Shown: piece after piece, positions 22,848 to 30,408 of the stretch
Layout of the letters: every line of letters starts with the position of its first letter
Numbering within the stretch: position 1 is the first letter of the stretch
Origin: a virus
IMG/VR virus record: IMGVR_UViG_3300010412_000034
Span: 1-44,896 of that record
DNA length: 44,896 bases
Reading direction: 5' to 3' (one strand)
Notes under the pieces: model-generated
The model's input: only the letters and a program-made list of their open reading frames with translations
What the model was told of the DNA's origin: nothing
Database searches by the model: none
Made by a program: the position numbers and the translations under genes

Positions 22848-22936
22848 TGCATATCTGCCCGCTTGAAATCGTTGCAGTGTTGCAACTTTATCCAATGTTG
22901 ATGGATTGGTACAGGAGTCGAAGGGAGAAAGTGTGA
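22847..22936 (+). CDS. Very small ORF (29 aa)
   Basis: Starts in a TAATG overlap with the DUF2958 gene and ends in a TGATG overlap with the next ORF, a spacing that supports translation. The peptide reads MHICPLEIVAVLQLYPMLMD then WYRSRREKV: a hydrophobic helix with a basic end. It is shorter than most gene callers report. No homologue is recognised. Confidence 0.45.
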   Translation: MHICPLEIVAVLQLYPMLMDWYRSRREKV

Positions 22937-23058
22937 TGAACGCATTCAAGTTCACATGGTTTCTGTTCAGGGTTGTATTTTACTCAGCCCTGATGGCCAT
23001 TTTTCTGTATGCGCTTTCCGTGGTTCTGACCCTTGTGCTGGTTTTCAAATTCTGGTAG
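22936..23058 (+). CDS. Small single-pass membrane protein (40 aa)
   Basis: ATG 22936 overlaps the previous stop, with GGGAG about ten bases upstream. Nearly the whole peptide is hydrophobic (VVFYSALMAIFLYALSVVL, then TLVLVFKFW), with one or two membrane spans and a short basic N-terminus. It is likely an inner-membrane peptide of unknown role. The stop lies in the -10 region of the next promoter. Confidence 0.55.
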   Translation: MNAFKFTWFLFRVVFYSALMAIFLYALSVVLTLVLVFKFW

Positions 23059-23061
23059 AAT
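23033..23061 (+). promoter_or_regulatory. Promoter TTGTGC-N17-TAGAAT
   Basis: TTGTGC (23033-23038) and TAGAAT (23056-23061) with a 17-base spacer, inside and at the end of the small membrane ORF. The start is predicted near 23068. This favours the Met at 23128 over the ATG at 23065 for the next gene, unless another promoter is used. Confidence 0.45.
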
Positions 23062-23064
23062 GGC

Positions 23065-23280
23065 ATGTGTAGGGTTGTAAAGAAAAAGAACAAAGAGGTG
23101 TGTGCAACCACTGGTTTAGAGATTATCATGGAAAACGATTTGGGCTCTTACTGCAAACGCATGTGCGGGTTCGATGCCACTTTGTTTTCTAAGATGCAAG
23201 CTGCCCGTTTTCTAGAAGAAATGGGCCCGATTTTCAAAAGTACGTTTGAGGACGATGATGAACCAATTGATTTTTCTTAA
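23065..23280 (+). CDS. Small Cys-containing phage protein
   Basis: 71 residues from ATG 23065, or 50 from ATG 23128. Cysteines at residues 2, 13, 30 and 34 (MCRVVKKK; EVCATTGLEI; YCKRMCGFD) suggest a possible zinc site, in favour of the longer form. The shorter form fits the promoter at 23033-23061 better. The end AARFLEEMGPIFK resembles small phage proteins with an MCG motif. Function unknown. It overlaps the following gene by 23 bases. Confidence 0.5.
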   Translation: MCRVVKKKNKEVCATTGLEIIMENDLGSYCKRMCGFDATLFSKMQAARFLEEMGPIFKSTFEDDDEPIDFS

Positions 23281-23500
23281 CGGTCGCAAATACGACATTT
23301 CTGGCCCCGATGGTAATGCATTCGCGGTGCTTGGTAATGTTGCAAGCTGGTTGCGGCAGTGTGGTGTTGACCGTGCTGAAATCGATAGGTGGCATGCCGA
23401 AGCAACCTCTGGTGACTATGAACACCTGTTGAAGGTTTGCTCAGAGGCGACTGGTATTAAGTTTGTCATGGGCAAAGAAAATTCTGAGTGGTTGAACTAA
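23258..23500 (+). CDS. Conserved small phage protein (PDGNAFAVLG)
   Basis: 80 residues from ATG 23258, preceded by GAGG at six bases. DISGPDGNAFAVLGNVASWL, then EIDRWHAEATSGDYEHLLKV, matches a small family frequent in large phages (GPDGNAF.I.G.....LK.AG, EATSGDYDHLL). Helical, soluble, function unknown. It overlaps the end of the preceding gene and is followed after ten bases by the next. Confidence 0.6.
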   Translation: MNQLIFLNGRKYDISGPDGNAFAVLGNVASWLRQCGVDRAEIDRWHAEATSGDYEHLLKVCSEATGIKFVMGKENSEWLN

Positions 23501-23510
23501 CGGTATTATC

Positions 23511-24176
23511 ATGATCATTCATTCAAAATTTTCTGACTATTACGACAGTGCATTGATGCATGGTCATGATGCGACCCGCCGTTATATTCGCAAGTCAGAG
23601 ACAATCGAACATGACAAGGGTGAACAGTGGTTCAATGTTTACCCTTCTCTGAGAAGTTCTGGGTACACACAGACCCCGTTTTATGTCGGGTTCTGTGGTC
23701 GCGTATATGCGGGCTTGCGCTTGCAGTATGGGTACAAGTCATTTGATCGTACCTTTTATACCGCAGATGATCTTGAGAGGTACGTATATCGAATTGCTGA
23801 CCCGCATTTGCGCCGTACAGAAGTCGCCGCATGGGAGCAGAGTCATTATTATTGGCGCACGGGTCGCAAGATGACTAGCGTTGATGCGGCCAATGAGTTC
23901 TTTGACTCTTATGAAGAAACAAACATGTTTTTTGAACTGGGCACCCCTGTTTTTCTGGTGACCTACAAAGAGATTACCGTTAACCCGAATCTTGGTGAGA
24001 TTGAGTTCTACAAGATGTACCCGCCTCACCAAGCATTTCAAGAGATTGACATGTATTTGTCAGGTGTGCTTGGCAATGCTCACCCGCCAATGGTTCAAAT
24101 CTCAGATGAGAATATGCGGGACAAGAAAGGTTTTGATGAGTGGAGTTTCAAGACTCGCCCAACAAAGAGGTTGTGA
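23511..24176 (+). CDS. Conserved hypothetical (IIHSKFSDYYD family)
   Basis: 221 residues. The opening MIIHSKFSDYYDSALMHGHD belongs to a family found in many phages and bacteria, in which I-SKF-DYYD is followed by a charged Tyr/Arg-rich region, a central YVGFCGRVYAGLRL segment, a V-x-x-WE(Q)-type stretch and a closing DKKGFDEWSFKTRP. There is no recognised catalytic motif and no assigned function. The stop overlaps the next ATG (TGATG). Confidence 0.65.
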   Translation: MIIHSKFSDYYDSALMHGHDATRRYIRKSETIEHDKGEQWFNVYPSLRSSGYTQTPFYVGFCGRVYAGLRLQYGYKSFDRTFYTADDLERYVYRIADPHLRRTEVAAWEQSHYYWRTGRKMTSVDAANEFFDSYEETNMFFELGTPVFLVTYKEITVNPNLGEIEFYKMYPPHQAFQEIDMYLSGVLGNAHPPMVQISDENMRDKKGFDEWSFKTRPTKRL

Positions 24177-24373
24177 TGAAGCGTAAAGTGCAAATTTTGA
24201 AAGAAACTACGGATTGGGAATTCCCGAATCACACGTATATTATCGATGCGGTGAGTAAGCGACTGATCGCCTACATCAAGGCGGGTACTGATGAGTTGAT
24301 TCGGTTTTCTGGCAAGGGATTGCAATTTGACAGGAGGTTTCGCACATTTGATGTGAAATGGAGATACATGTGA
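24176..24373 (+). CDS. Small basic hypothetical protein
   Basis: 65 residues from ATG 24176; an upstream in-frame start lies inside the previous gene. Lys/Arg-rich, beta-like (KVQILKETTDWEFPNHTYII, then LIRFSGKGLQFDRRFRTFD). No family recognised. Translationally coupled on both sides. Confidence 0.5.
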   Translation: MKRKVQILKETTDWEFPNHTYIIDAVSKRLIAYIKAGTDELIRFSGKGLQFDRRFRTFDVKWRYM

Positions 24374-24561
24374 AAACTGAAACACGAATTAAAATTCTGG
24401 CGAAATGCTACATGAAGAGCAAAAAGGTTCAGTCAGATTACATCAACAACATGGCAATTGAAATTGCCGATAATCTCAGAAAGCTTGAAGATTCGAACCC
24501 GGATGCATATTTCAAAGTTGTTGACCATCTGACTGAGATTGGGTACTATGCAAATCGTTGA
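24370..24561 (+). CDS. Small helical hypothetical protein
   Basis: 63 residues from GTG 24370, chosen because it overlaps the previous stop (GTGA) and has GGAG seven bases upstream; ATG 24358 would add four residues. Helical and charged (RIKILAKCYMKSKKVQSDYI; NMAIEIADNLRKLED). No domain recognised. Overlaps the next start by 14 bases. Confidence 0.5.
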   Translation: MKTETRIKILAKCYMKSKKVQSDYINNMAIEIADNLRKLEDSNPDAYFKVVDHLTEIGYYANR

Positions 24562-24805
24562 TATCAGCAATTGGGGTTTTCTACTGGAACATGACGGCAT
24601 GCCATTTTTCATGCCTGTTGGTCCGAAGCTGCCAATGCAGATGCAAAGTCGGGTCCAGATTAAAGAAGACTTGGTCGTTGTGATCAAGACGGGTGATTAC
24701 CCATTTTTTATTGACCGTGATGGTGTGGGCCATATCATCATGAACGATTCGGACTATGCACGTATGATTAAAGAATGCGTAGTTCATCATGTAATGCGCC
24801 GTTGA
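24548..24805 (+). CDS. Small hypothetical protein
   Basis: 85 residues from ATG 24548. Beta-rich N-terminal half with FLLEHDGMPFFMPVGPKLPM, then VQIKEDLVVVIKTGDYPFFI. This could be a small SH3-like barrel, but I have no specific match. The stop overlaps the -35 of the next promoter, and this ends the small-gene transcript of module 3. Confidence 0.5.
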   Translation: MQIVDISNWGFLLEHDGMPFFMPVGPKLPMQMQSRVQIKEDLVVVIKTGDYPFFIDRDGVGHIIMNDSDYARMIKECVVHHVMRR

Positions 24806-24836
24806 CTGTGAATCGTGGAGTGTCCTATACTCCACG
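24802..24836 (+). promoter_or_regulatory. Promoter TTGACT-N18-TATACT within a palindrome
   Basis: TTGACT (24802-24807) and TATACT (24826-24831), spacer 18. A perfect 8-bp inverted repeat, CGTGGAGT (24814-24821) and ACTCCACG (24829-24836), loop GTCCTAT, covers the -10. A dyad on the -10 is a usual operator position, and the same bases would form a hairpin in any read-through RNA. GGAGG follows before ATG 24856. Confidence 0.6.
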
Positions 24837-24855
24837 GTAACGTATTGGAGGAACT

Positions 24856-25155
24856 ATGAAAGGCTACACGATTGAACAATTGCGAAATCTTCTGAGGCAG
24901 AATGTCTTGGAGATCACCTTCGTGAAGAAAGATGGCACCAAGAGGGTCATGCTTGCTTCTACCAATGGGCTGTATCTGCCTGAGCGTGATCAGGATGAAG
25001 AATCCACACGCACACGCACGCCCAACCCGGAGATTCTGACGGCATTCGATCTTGACAAGAATGCATGGCGTTCAATGCGTTTTGATTCTATCGAAACGTT
25101 CATTGTTACCGACCGTCCTGTTCTGAAATCATATGAAGAGGGAGTCGTGGCATGA
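24856..25155 (+). CDS. DUF2693-like SH3-barrel protein
   Basis: 99 residues with GGAGG seven bases upstream. LRNLLRQNVLEITFVKKDGT and the closing AFDLDKNAWRSMRFDSIETF match the DUF2693 pattern found in many T4-like phages (L...V.EV.F.K.DG..R.M.., then V.D...G.WRSFR.D.I). A small beta-barrel protein of unknown role, often near replication genes. It lies upstream of uvsX here. Confidence 0.65.
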   Translation: MKGYTIEQLRNLLRQNVLEITFVKKDGTKRVMLASTNGLYLPERDQDEESTRTRTPNPEILTAFDLDKNAWRSMRFDSIETFIVTDRPVLKSYEEGVVA

Positions 25156-25391
25156 GAGGCAAGAAAGCAAAAGAAATTCGCCGTATGGCAAGAGGTATCG
25201 CAACGGGCAATCGACTGCCCGATTTGCTGTTGACCAAAAAGCGTGTCGGTAAGAGAATGCTGGTAAATACAGCTTCGGGTCCTCAGCAAGTAATCATTCC
25301 AATCCCAGTAAGGGAGTTGGGTGAGTGTCTTCGTAAAGTCTACAAGGACCTGAAACGAGACTACAAGCGAGGAGTCGATATCTATGCTTAA
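25152..25391 (+). CDS. Small very basic protein before uvsX
   Basis: 79 residues, ATGA overlap with the previous gene and eight-base overlap with uvsX. Rich in Lys and Arg (MRGKKAKEIRRMARGIATGN; RKVYKDLKRDYKRGVDIYA), so nucleic-acid binding is plausible. The RGKKAKALR-type opening is common in small phage proteins of unknown function. Confidence 0.55.
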   Translation: MRGKKAKEIRRMARGIATGNRLPDLLLTKKRVGKRMLVNTASGPQQVIIPIPVRELGECLRKVYKDLKRDYKRGVDIYA

Positions 25392-26433
25392 ACTTGATGC
25401 TCTGTTAAGAGCGTCTGGTAATGATGCCGCTACTATCGTTGGTAAGAGCGGCATTCTTACAGATGCGTCCGGGTATGTCAATACCGGGTCATTAACTCTA
25501 AACGCCCTTCTGTCTGGTTCGATCTATGGGGGTCTTATCGAAAACAAGATCACCGCTTTTGCTGGTGAATCTGGTGTCGGTAAGACTTACTTTGCATTGG
25601 ACATTGCAAAGAACTTCCTTGAAGAGAACGAAGAAGCGGTTGTAATCATTTTCGATACTGAGGCTGCAATCACCGCAGATATGCTGGAAGATCGTGTTGG
25701 TAATACTGACCGCATTCTGGTCATCCCGATTACCACAATTCAGCAATTCGGTACTCAGGTGTCGAAGATTCTCACTCAATATGAGTCTGACAAAGAAAAG
25801 AACCCAGATGCCAAGCTGTTGCTGATTCTTGATTCTATGGGCAACCTGTCAACGTCGAAAGAAGTTGGCGACATGGAATCTGGTAGTGAAACAAAAGACA
25901 TGACCCGCGCCCAGTTGATCAAAGGTACGTTCCGTGCATTGACGGTTCGACTGGCGAAGGCTCATGTGCCGTTGCTGTTCACGAATCACACCTATCAGGG
26001 TATGGGCATGTATGCTACCAAGCAAATGTCTGGTGGTTCTGGTCCTCTCTACAATGCTTCTCAGATCGTTTTTCTGTCAAAGGCGAAGATTGCCGAAGGG
26101 ACAGAACGAATCGGCAACACGATCAACATGACGATGTTCAAGGGGCGTTTGACAAGAGAAGGTTCGAAAGCCTCAACCCGCCTGTACTATGACAGTGGTC
26201 TTGACAAGTACGCTGGTCTGGTTGATATCGCCAAAGAGTTTGAAATCTGGCCGATGGAATCGAAGCAATTTGTCATCGACGGCAAGAAGGTTTGGCCGAA
26301 GACTGTTGAAAACAACCCGGAAGAGTATTTCACAGATGAAGTGCTGAAACTGGTTGATGAAGCCTGCAAGAAGAAATTCCTATATGGGTCAGATTATGAA
26401 ATGGTGGAAGAGAAAGAAGAAGAAACAGCCTGA
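25384..26433 (+). CDS. uvsX: UvsX recombinase (RecA family)
   Basis: 349 residues (T4 UvsX about 390). Walker A GESGVGKT at 61-68, Walker B LLLILDSMGNL, the loop region with GSETKDMTRAQLIKGTFRAL and LLFTNHTYQGMG, then QMSGGSGPLYNASQIVFLSK, all typical of UvsX. The acidic C-terminus (VEEKEEETA) is also usual. It performs strand exchange with UvsY (encoded at 1.8 kb) and drives recombination-dependent replication with gp46/47. Confidence 0.93.
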   Translation: MLKLDALLRASGNDAATIVGKSGILTDASGYVNTGSLTLNALLSGSIYGGLIENKITAFAGESGVGKTYFALDIAKNFLEENEEAVVIIFDTEAAITADMLEDRVGNTDRILVIPITTIQQFGTQVSKILTQYESDKEKNPDAKLLLILDSMGNLSTSKEVGDMESGSETKDMTRAQLIKGTFRALTVRLAKAHVPLLFTNHTYQGMGMYATKQMSGGSGPLYNASQIVFLSKAKIAEGTERIGNTINMTMFKGRLTREGSKASTRLYYDSGLDKYAGLVDIAKEFEIWPMESKQFVIDGKKVWPKTVENNPEEYFTDEVLKLVDEACKKKFLYGSDYEMVEEKEEETA

Positions 26434-26713
26434 GCCGCAATGGCAGTTTACCGAAGGCGTTGACTTTCTTCTAATACCTGACCTAGAACGAGTACGCAAA
26501 GGTGACCCTCACCCGTGGAACATTCAGTTTGCGGGTAGGGTCATCAAAGTTCATTCCTTGAAGATACCAGAAGCACCAGATGCTAATGGTGATTTTCGTG
26601 TTGCAGTGAAAGCGCAAGTGTTGTATGGTGAGGACTTGAATTCTGCTGAATCACAGACATTCGGTAATCTACTGATGGAGTTGGTTCAGCGCAACATGTA
26701 CGCTAGGGATTAA
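26396..26713 (+). CDS. gp40-position protein (putative head-vertex/prohead factor)
   Basis: 105 residues from ATG 26396, overlapping uvsX by 38 bases; the start is uncertain. A Lys-rich N-terminus is followed by WQFTEGVDFLLIPDLERV, then AGRVIKVHSLKIPEAPD and a helical end. The uvsX-X-41 position is that of T4 gene 40, a head assembly factor, and some marine T4-like gp40 proteins have a similar size and outline. The sequence match itself is weak, so this rests mainly on synteny. Confidence 0.45.
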   Translation: MKWWKRKKKKQPEPQWQFTEGVDFLLIPDLERVRKGDPHPWNIQFAGRVIKVHSLKIPEAPDANGDFRVAVKAQVLYGEDLNSAESQTFGNLLMELVQRNMYARD

Positions 26714-26715
26714 TT

Positions 26716-28077
26716 TTGGATATTTCGAACATCATTCTTGAATCACTGGTTACAAATGATGAATATCTAATCGCCGCATTACCCTACCTCAAAGAGGAAT
26801 ATTTCGAAGATCAGTATCAGCGTTATGCTTTTCGTGTCATTCGTGACTTCATCGAAAAGCACCACGCACGACCTGACCAAGATGTAATTCTGATTGAGGC
26901 TGAAAAGATCAAGGGTCTAACGGATGACGATTATGAATCAATTGTACAGCTAACGCAATCGTGGAAGGATAAGCCTTCCGCGAAAAAGCTTGATTGGCTG
27001 ATTCAAGAGTCAGAAGAATGGTGTAAGAACCGTGCGTTTTATTTGGCTGTAAAAGAAGCCACAATGACGCTTGATGGTTCGAAGTCCAAGAATCGCGGTA
27101 CTCTTCCAGACCTGATGCGCGATGCATTAGGTGTTTCATTTGACACTCAGATTGGTCATGATTTCTTTGAATCATGGGATCAGCGTTGGCATTATTACAC
27201 CGACAAGCGAGAGAAGATACCATTCGACCTTGACCTTCTGAACAAGATGACAGGCGGCGGGGTTGAGAACAAAACCCTGAATGTTATCATGGGTGGTGTT
27301 CACTCTGGTAAGACTCGTATGCTTTGCCATTTCGCGGCTGCTTATGCGGCCGCAGGTTTGAACGTTGTGTACTTCACGATGGAAATGGCAGAAGAAAAGA
27401 TCGCCCATCGTATTGATGCCAATCTGTTGGGTATCGCAATGGACGATTTGCAGAAAATGTCCAAAGATGCATACCATAAAGCAATTGAAAACTGCCGCAA
27501 GAAGACAAAGGGCGATGTGGTTGTTAAAGAGTTCCCAACCGCTGGCGCTCATGTTGGTCATTTCAGGCATGTCTTGCGTGAACTTGAACAAAAGAAAGAA
27601 TTCAAGACCGATGTGATCATTATTGACTACATCAACATTTGTGCCAGCGCAAGAGCCAAATCTGGTTCTGATTCATACACCCTGATCAAGATGATCGCCG
27701 AAGAGTTGCGCGGCTTGGGGCAAGAATTCAATGTACCTGTTTGGTCTGCAACGCAGGTCAACCGTGCGGCATTTTCATCGTCAGATATTGACATGGATGA
27801 TGTTGCTGAATCATGGGGTCTTCCTGCTACTGCTGACTGGCTCGGTGCAATCATTTCAGATGAGACTCTTTTGCAGTTGCAACAGGTCATTATCAAGCAA
27901 TTGAAGTCAAGGTATTCAGATAAGAACCTGCTGCCGAAGGGTACTATTAACTTCGATAATAGTTTGATGAGAATGACTAATGCTCCACAATCGTCGGCAC
28001 ATGCACCATCGGCATCTGCTGTGCCACCCCCAACACATTCATCTGGTAAGCGTGATTTTTCCAACTTGAAGATTTAA
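26716..28077 (+). CDS. 41: Replicative DNA helicase gp41
   Basis: 453 residues from a TTG start with AGGG seven bases upstream. DnaB-family layout: helical N-terminal domain, Walker A GGVHSGKT at 193-200, VVYFTMEMAEEKIAHRIDAN, Walker B DVIIIDYINIC, and WSATQVNRAAFSSSDIDMDD. It is the hexameric 5'-3' helicase moving on the lagging strand with primase gp61. The C-terminal 35 residues are a Pro/Ser-rich tail. Confidence 0.92.
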   Translation: MDISNIILESLVTNDEYLIAALPYLKEEYFEDQYQRYAFRVIRDFIEKHHARPDQDVILIEAEKIKGLTDDDYESIVQLTQSWKDKPSAKKLDWLIQESEEWCKNRAFYLAVKEATMTLDGSKSKNRGTLPDLMRDALGVSFDTQIGHDFFESWDQRWHYYTDKREKIPFDLDLLNKMTGGGVENKTLNVIMGGVHSGKTRMLCHFAAAYAAAGLNVVYFTMEMAEEKIAHRIDANLLGIAMDDLQKMSKDAYHKAIENCRKKTKGDVVVKEFPTAGAHVGHFRHVLRELEQKKEFKTDVIIIDYINICASARAKSGSDSYTLIKMIAEELRGLGQEFNVPVWSATQVNRAAFSSSDIDMDDVAESWGLPATADWLGAIISDETLLQLQQVIIKQLKSRYSDKNLLPKGTINFDNSLMRMTNAPQSSAHAPSASAVPPPTHSSGKRDFSNLKI

Positions 28078-28080
28078 TTT

Positions 28081-28088
28081 CATAAATA
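28081..28088 (+). promoter_or_regulatory. Candidate late promoter (CATAAATA) for the packaged-protein cluster
   Basis: CATAAATA differs from the T4 late box TATAAATA by one base and lies directly after the gene 41 stop. The start at about 28094 leaves a 26-base leader with AAGGG before ATG 28120. GGTAAATA at 28248-28255, inside the next small gene, is a second candidate ahead of the 28293 gene. Confidence 0.6.
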
Positions 28089-28119
28089 TTCAATGGCATC
28101 TGCTGTAGAAGGGATGCAA

Positions 28120-28296
28120 ATGGAAGATATACAACACCCGGATGTGCGCCTCATGAAAAACGACAAGGCTTTCATGAGGGCCATCTGGGAGAAACGCTTA
28201 AAACAAGCCCAAACGATAGCATTTAACACCATTGGCGATCAAGCTAGGGTAAATAAAGTTATGGATGCGGTGTTATACAGGAACAAGACCAGATGA
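28120..28296 (+). CDS. Small hypothetical protein
   Basis: 58 residues from ATG 28120, chosen because AAGGG lies six bases upstream and the earlier ATG 28093 coincides with the predicted late transcription start. Helical and basic (LMKNDKAFMRAIWEKRLKQA, then VNKVMDAVLYRNKTR). No family recognised. ATGA overlap with the following capsid-targeted protein suggests co-expression late in infection. Confidence 0.55.
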   Translation: MEDIQHPDVRLMKNDKAFMRAIWEKRLKQAQTIAFNTIGDQARVNKVMDAVLYRNKTR

Positions 28297-29522
28297 GAAC
28301 GTTTGAAGAATATATTACAGAGGGTGGGCAATTTGGCCATTTAAGTAATATCTGGGAAGTAGGTCACCTGACCGTCGATAAACTCGTAGAAATCATCCAC
28401 AACTCTCTCAGCCTAAAATTTGGTAAGGCTGATCTAAAGCTAGATTCAGTGGCAATGTCATTCACCGTCCGCAAAGACGGTGTTGTCGTTGGTGCGCGTA
28501 ATAAAACCCAGTCCAAGAATTTTGGAGAAAACGGTCTAGATGCAAATCAGATGGCGGCTAAGTTCAAAGGTCATCAACTTGAATTCGCCTACACTTGGAC
28601 GATTAAGAACCTGCAAGACGCTATCAATAAACTGTCAGACAAACAGAAGAAGAAGATTTTCAATGATGGTCGCAATTGGATGGCAGTAGAGGTCTTGGGC
28701 TGGGGCGCATCAAATATCATCGATTACGGTGGTGTCAAAGAACTGACACTTTTGGGCACCATTGAACATGACGAAGAAGGTAACAAGGTCGGTCATGTCA
28801 ACAAAGAGAACGCACGAATTCTAGACGGTATGCTCCGTCAGAAGTCGGCTGAACAGCAATCCAAATTCCACATTCGCAACGTACCTACTGCGACATTCAA
28901 ACAGATCGAAAATGCCGAATCATTGAAGAATGAATTGGCTGCCCGTGTCAAGAAGATCATGCGCGGAGCAAAGACGATCACCGAATACAAAGCAAAGCGA
29001 GTTCAAGAGTTCATGGCTCGCAAGATCAAAGACAGCAAGCTCCAGAAGATTCTGATTGACCGCTGGATTCACATGGACAAATCGACCAATATCCGCGATA
29101 TCTACAACAAGTGGCCAGAATACAAAGACTGGATTGTGAAGATGGATAAAGAGATTGGCAACATCATCAAATCGATTTTGCTGCCTCTTGAAAAGGTCTT
29201 TCTGAAACTCGGAGCCGTTGTCGTTTCAGCCCTGAACGTCTTCAAATCTGGCGACCCATCTAAGACCGCAGACAAGCTACGCAAAGACTTTGATGCCGCT
29301 GTTGCCAAGATTCAAGCCTCTGGTGAAGAAAAGCTTGTGAAGAAACTTGCGCTTGAATTGAAGCGCCTTGAAGCCGCTGGTGGTCGTGAAGCCATTGCAC
29401 CAGAAGAGGGTATCACCTTCTTTATCGGCAGTGGTGAAGATAAAACACTTGTTAAGCTGACTGGTACATTCGCACCCGTTAACCAGATCGTCGGCTTGCT
29501 ATACAACATACAGGAGCGATAA
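28293..29522 (+). CDS. Capsid-targeted nucleotidyltransferase/ligase-like protein
   Basis: 409 residues. The N-terminus MRTFEEYITE followed by GG matches the T4 internal-protein targeting signal (MKTYQEFIAE), with a likely prohead-protease cut after Glu10. Next comes a ligase-like region: LKLDSVAMSFTVRKDGVVVG then ARNK, comparable to the KxDG active-site motif of RNA/DNA ligases but reading K-L-D-S, and near the C-terminus EEGITFFIG plus VKLTGTFAPVNQIVG, resembling motifs IV-V. A middle helical domain covers about 200-370. I recall related proteins in other large T4-like phages. Ligase activity is inference. Confidence 0.6.
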   Translation: MRTFEEYITEGGQFGHLSNIWEVGHLTVDKLVEIIHNSLSLKFGKADLKLDSVAMSFTVRKDGVVVGARNKTQSKNFGENGLDANQMAAKFKGHQLEFAYTWTIKNLQDAINKLSDKQKKKIFNDGRNWMAVEVLGWGASNIIDYGGVKELTLLGTIEHDEEGNKVGHVNKENARILDGMLRQKSAEQQSKFHIRNVPTATFKQIENAESLKNELAARVKKIMRGAKTITEYKAKRVQEFMARKIKDSKLQKILIDRWIHMDKSTNIRDIYNKWPEYKDWIVKMDKEIGNIIKSILLPLEKVFLKLGAVVVSALNVFKSGDPSKTADKLRKDFDAAVAKIQASGEEKLVKKLALELKRLEAAGGREAIAPEEGITFFIGSGEDKTLVKLTGTFAPVNQIVGLLYNIQER

Positions 29523-30139
29523 TGAAAACATTTGCACAATTCTTAGAAAGCGGCGAAATGGGCCCAGTTAAGAGCAAAGAAAAGACTGTTACCTTGAAGC
29601 ATTCGAAATCTGGAAAAGAGATTGTCGTTGTTGCAAAGGCGTTGAAGAAATACCAGAAACTTGGTTATGAACTTGCCGAAGAATTAGACGAAGGTCAGAT
29701 GTGGAAGAAGTTCATGAAGATGCTGACCGACTTCAACGACCGAATGAATATTGATAGTGGTTTCGAGGAACTTATTAGGACTGCTCAGTGGGCCGCTAGG
29801 ATTACAAATGACCCAGACCAAAAGAAGAAGATCAAGGCGTTTGCTGCTGGTATTGCAAAGGCTGATATGAGTACGGTTGCTGGTCGCAATATAATCGCCA
29901 AATTGGAGAAAGACATTGCTCCTATTTTGAAGTCGCTGAATGCAACCATCAAGTTTGAATCAGAAGCCATGCAAGAAGCCAAGTTGGCTGGTCTGGCTGA
30001 TATTCCGAAGATGAGTGACAAGAGCCTGCTGCGCCTTTGGAATCAGGCGAAAGATGATCAGGTTAGTCCACAGTTTGGCCAATTGCTGAAACGTGTACGT
30101 CAAGAAATTAAGAAACGAGGATTGAAGGTGAAGCCATGA
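29522..30139 (+). CDS. Capsid-targeted internal protein candidate
   Basis: 205 residues, start overlapping the previous stop (TAATG). The N-terminus MKTFAQFLESGE is of the capsid-targeting type. Two further sites of the form hydrophobic-x-Glu before Gly/Ala are present: LDE57 and MQE152. The segment after the second (LADIPKMSDKSLLRLWNQAK) is a short helical module similar in style to one in the 996-residue minus-strand protein (residues about 332-371). Lys-rich, no enzyme motif. Probably a DNA-associated internal head protein. Confidence 0.6.
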   Translation: MKTFAQFLESGEMGPVKSKEKTVTLKHSKSGKEIVVVAKALKKYQKLGYELAEELDEGQMWKKFMKMLTDFNDRMNIDSGFEELIRTAQWAARITNDPDQKKKIKAFAAGIAKADMSTVAGRNIIAKLEKDIAPILKSLNATIKFESEAMQEAKLAGLADIPKMSDKSLLRLWNQAKDDQVSPQFGQLLKRVRQEIKKRGLKVKP

Positions 30140-30408
30140 AAAAGATAATGGGTACGATATTTGGGTTCATAGTTTCTATGAACGTTTATGCGTTTGATGT
30201 GGGTGATATTGTTACTGCGAAAGAGGGCCCGGATGCTGGCTTACAGGGTCGAGTGATGGCCACGTATGTTCATGATGGGCAAGAATCATTCGCTGTTGAT
30301 TTCGGTGACAATCGCTATGGGCTTTACAAAGAGAAAGATTTAGAGTACCGTCGTAGTGGTATTCATCCAATTACTGACATAGAAGAGAAGAAGAAAAATG
30401 AAAATTAA
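30136..30408 (+). CDS. Small exported KOW/SH3-like protein
   Basis: 90 residues, ATGA overlap with the preceding gene. Residues 1-19 form a Sec signal (MKKIMGTIFGFIVSMNVYA) with cleavage predicted after Ala19. The mature part FDVGDIVTAKEGPDAGLQGR, then FGDNRYGLYKEKDLEY, looks like a KOW/SH3 barrel. The C-terminus is charged (EEKKKNEN). A periplasmic protein amid internal-head genes is unexpected. Function unknown. Confidence 0.6.
   Translation: MKKIMGTIFGFIVSMNVYAFDVGDIVTAKEGPDAGLQGRVMATYVHDGQESFAVDFGDNRYGLYKEKDLEYRRSGIHPITDIEEKKKNEN

Noticed and set aside
25264-25272. TGGTAAATA in the small gene before uvsX
   Set aside because: In coding sequence, far from the next start; an early-type promoter already serves this operon.
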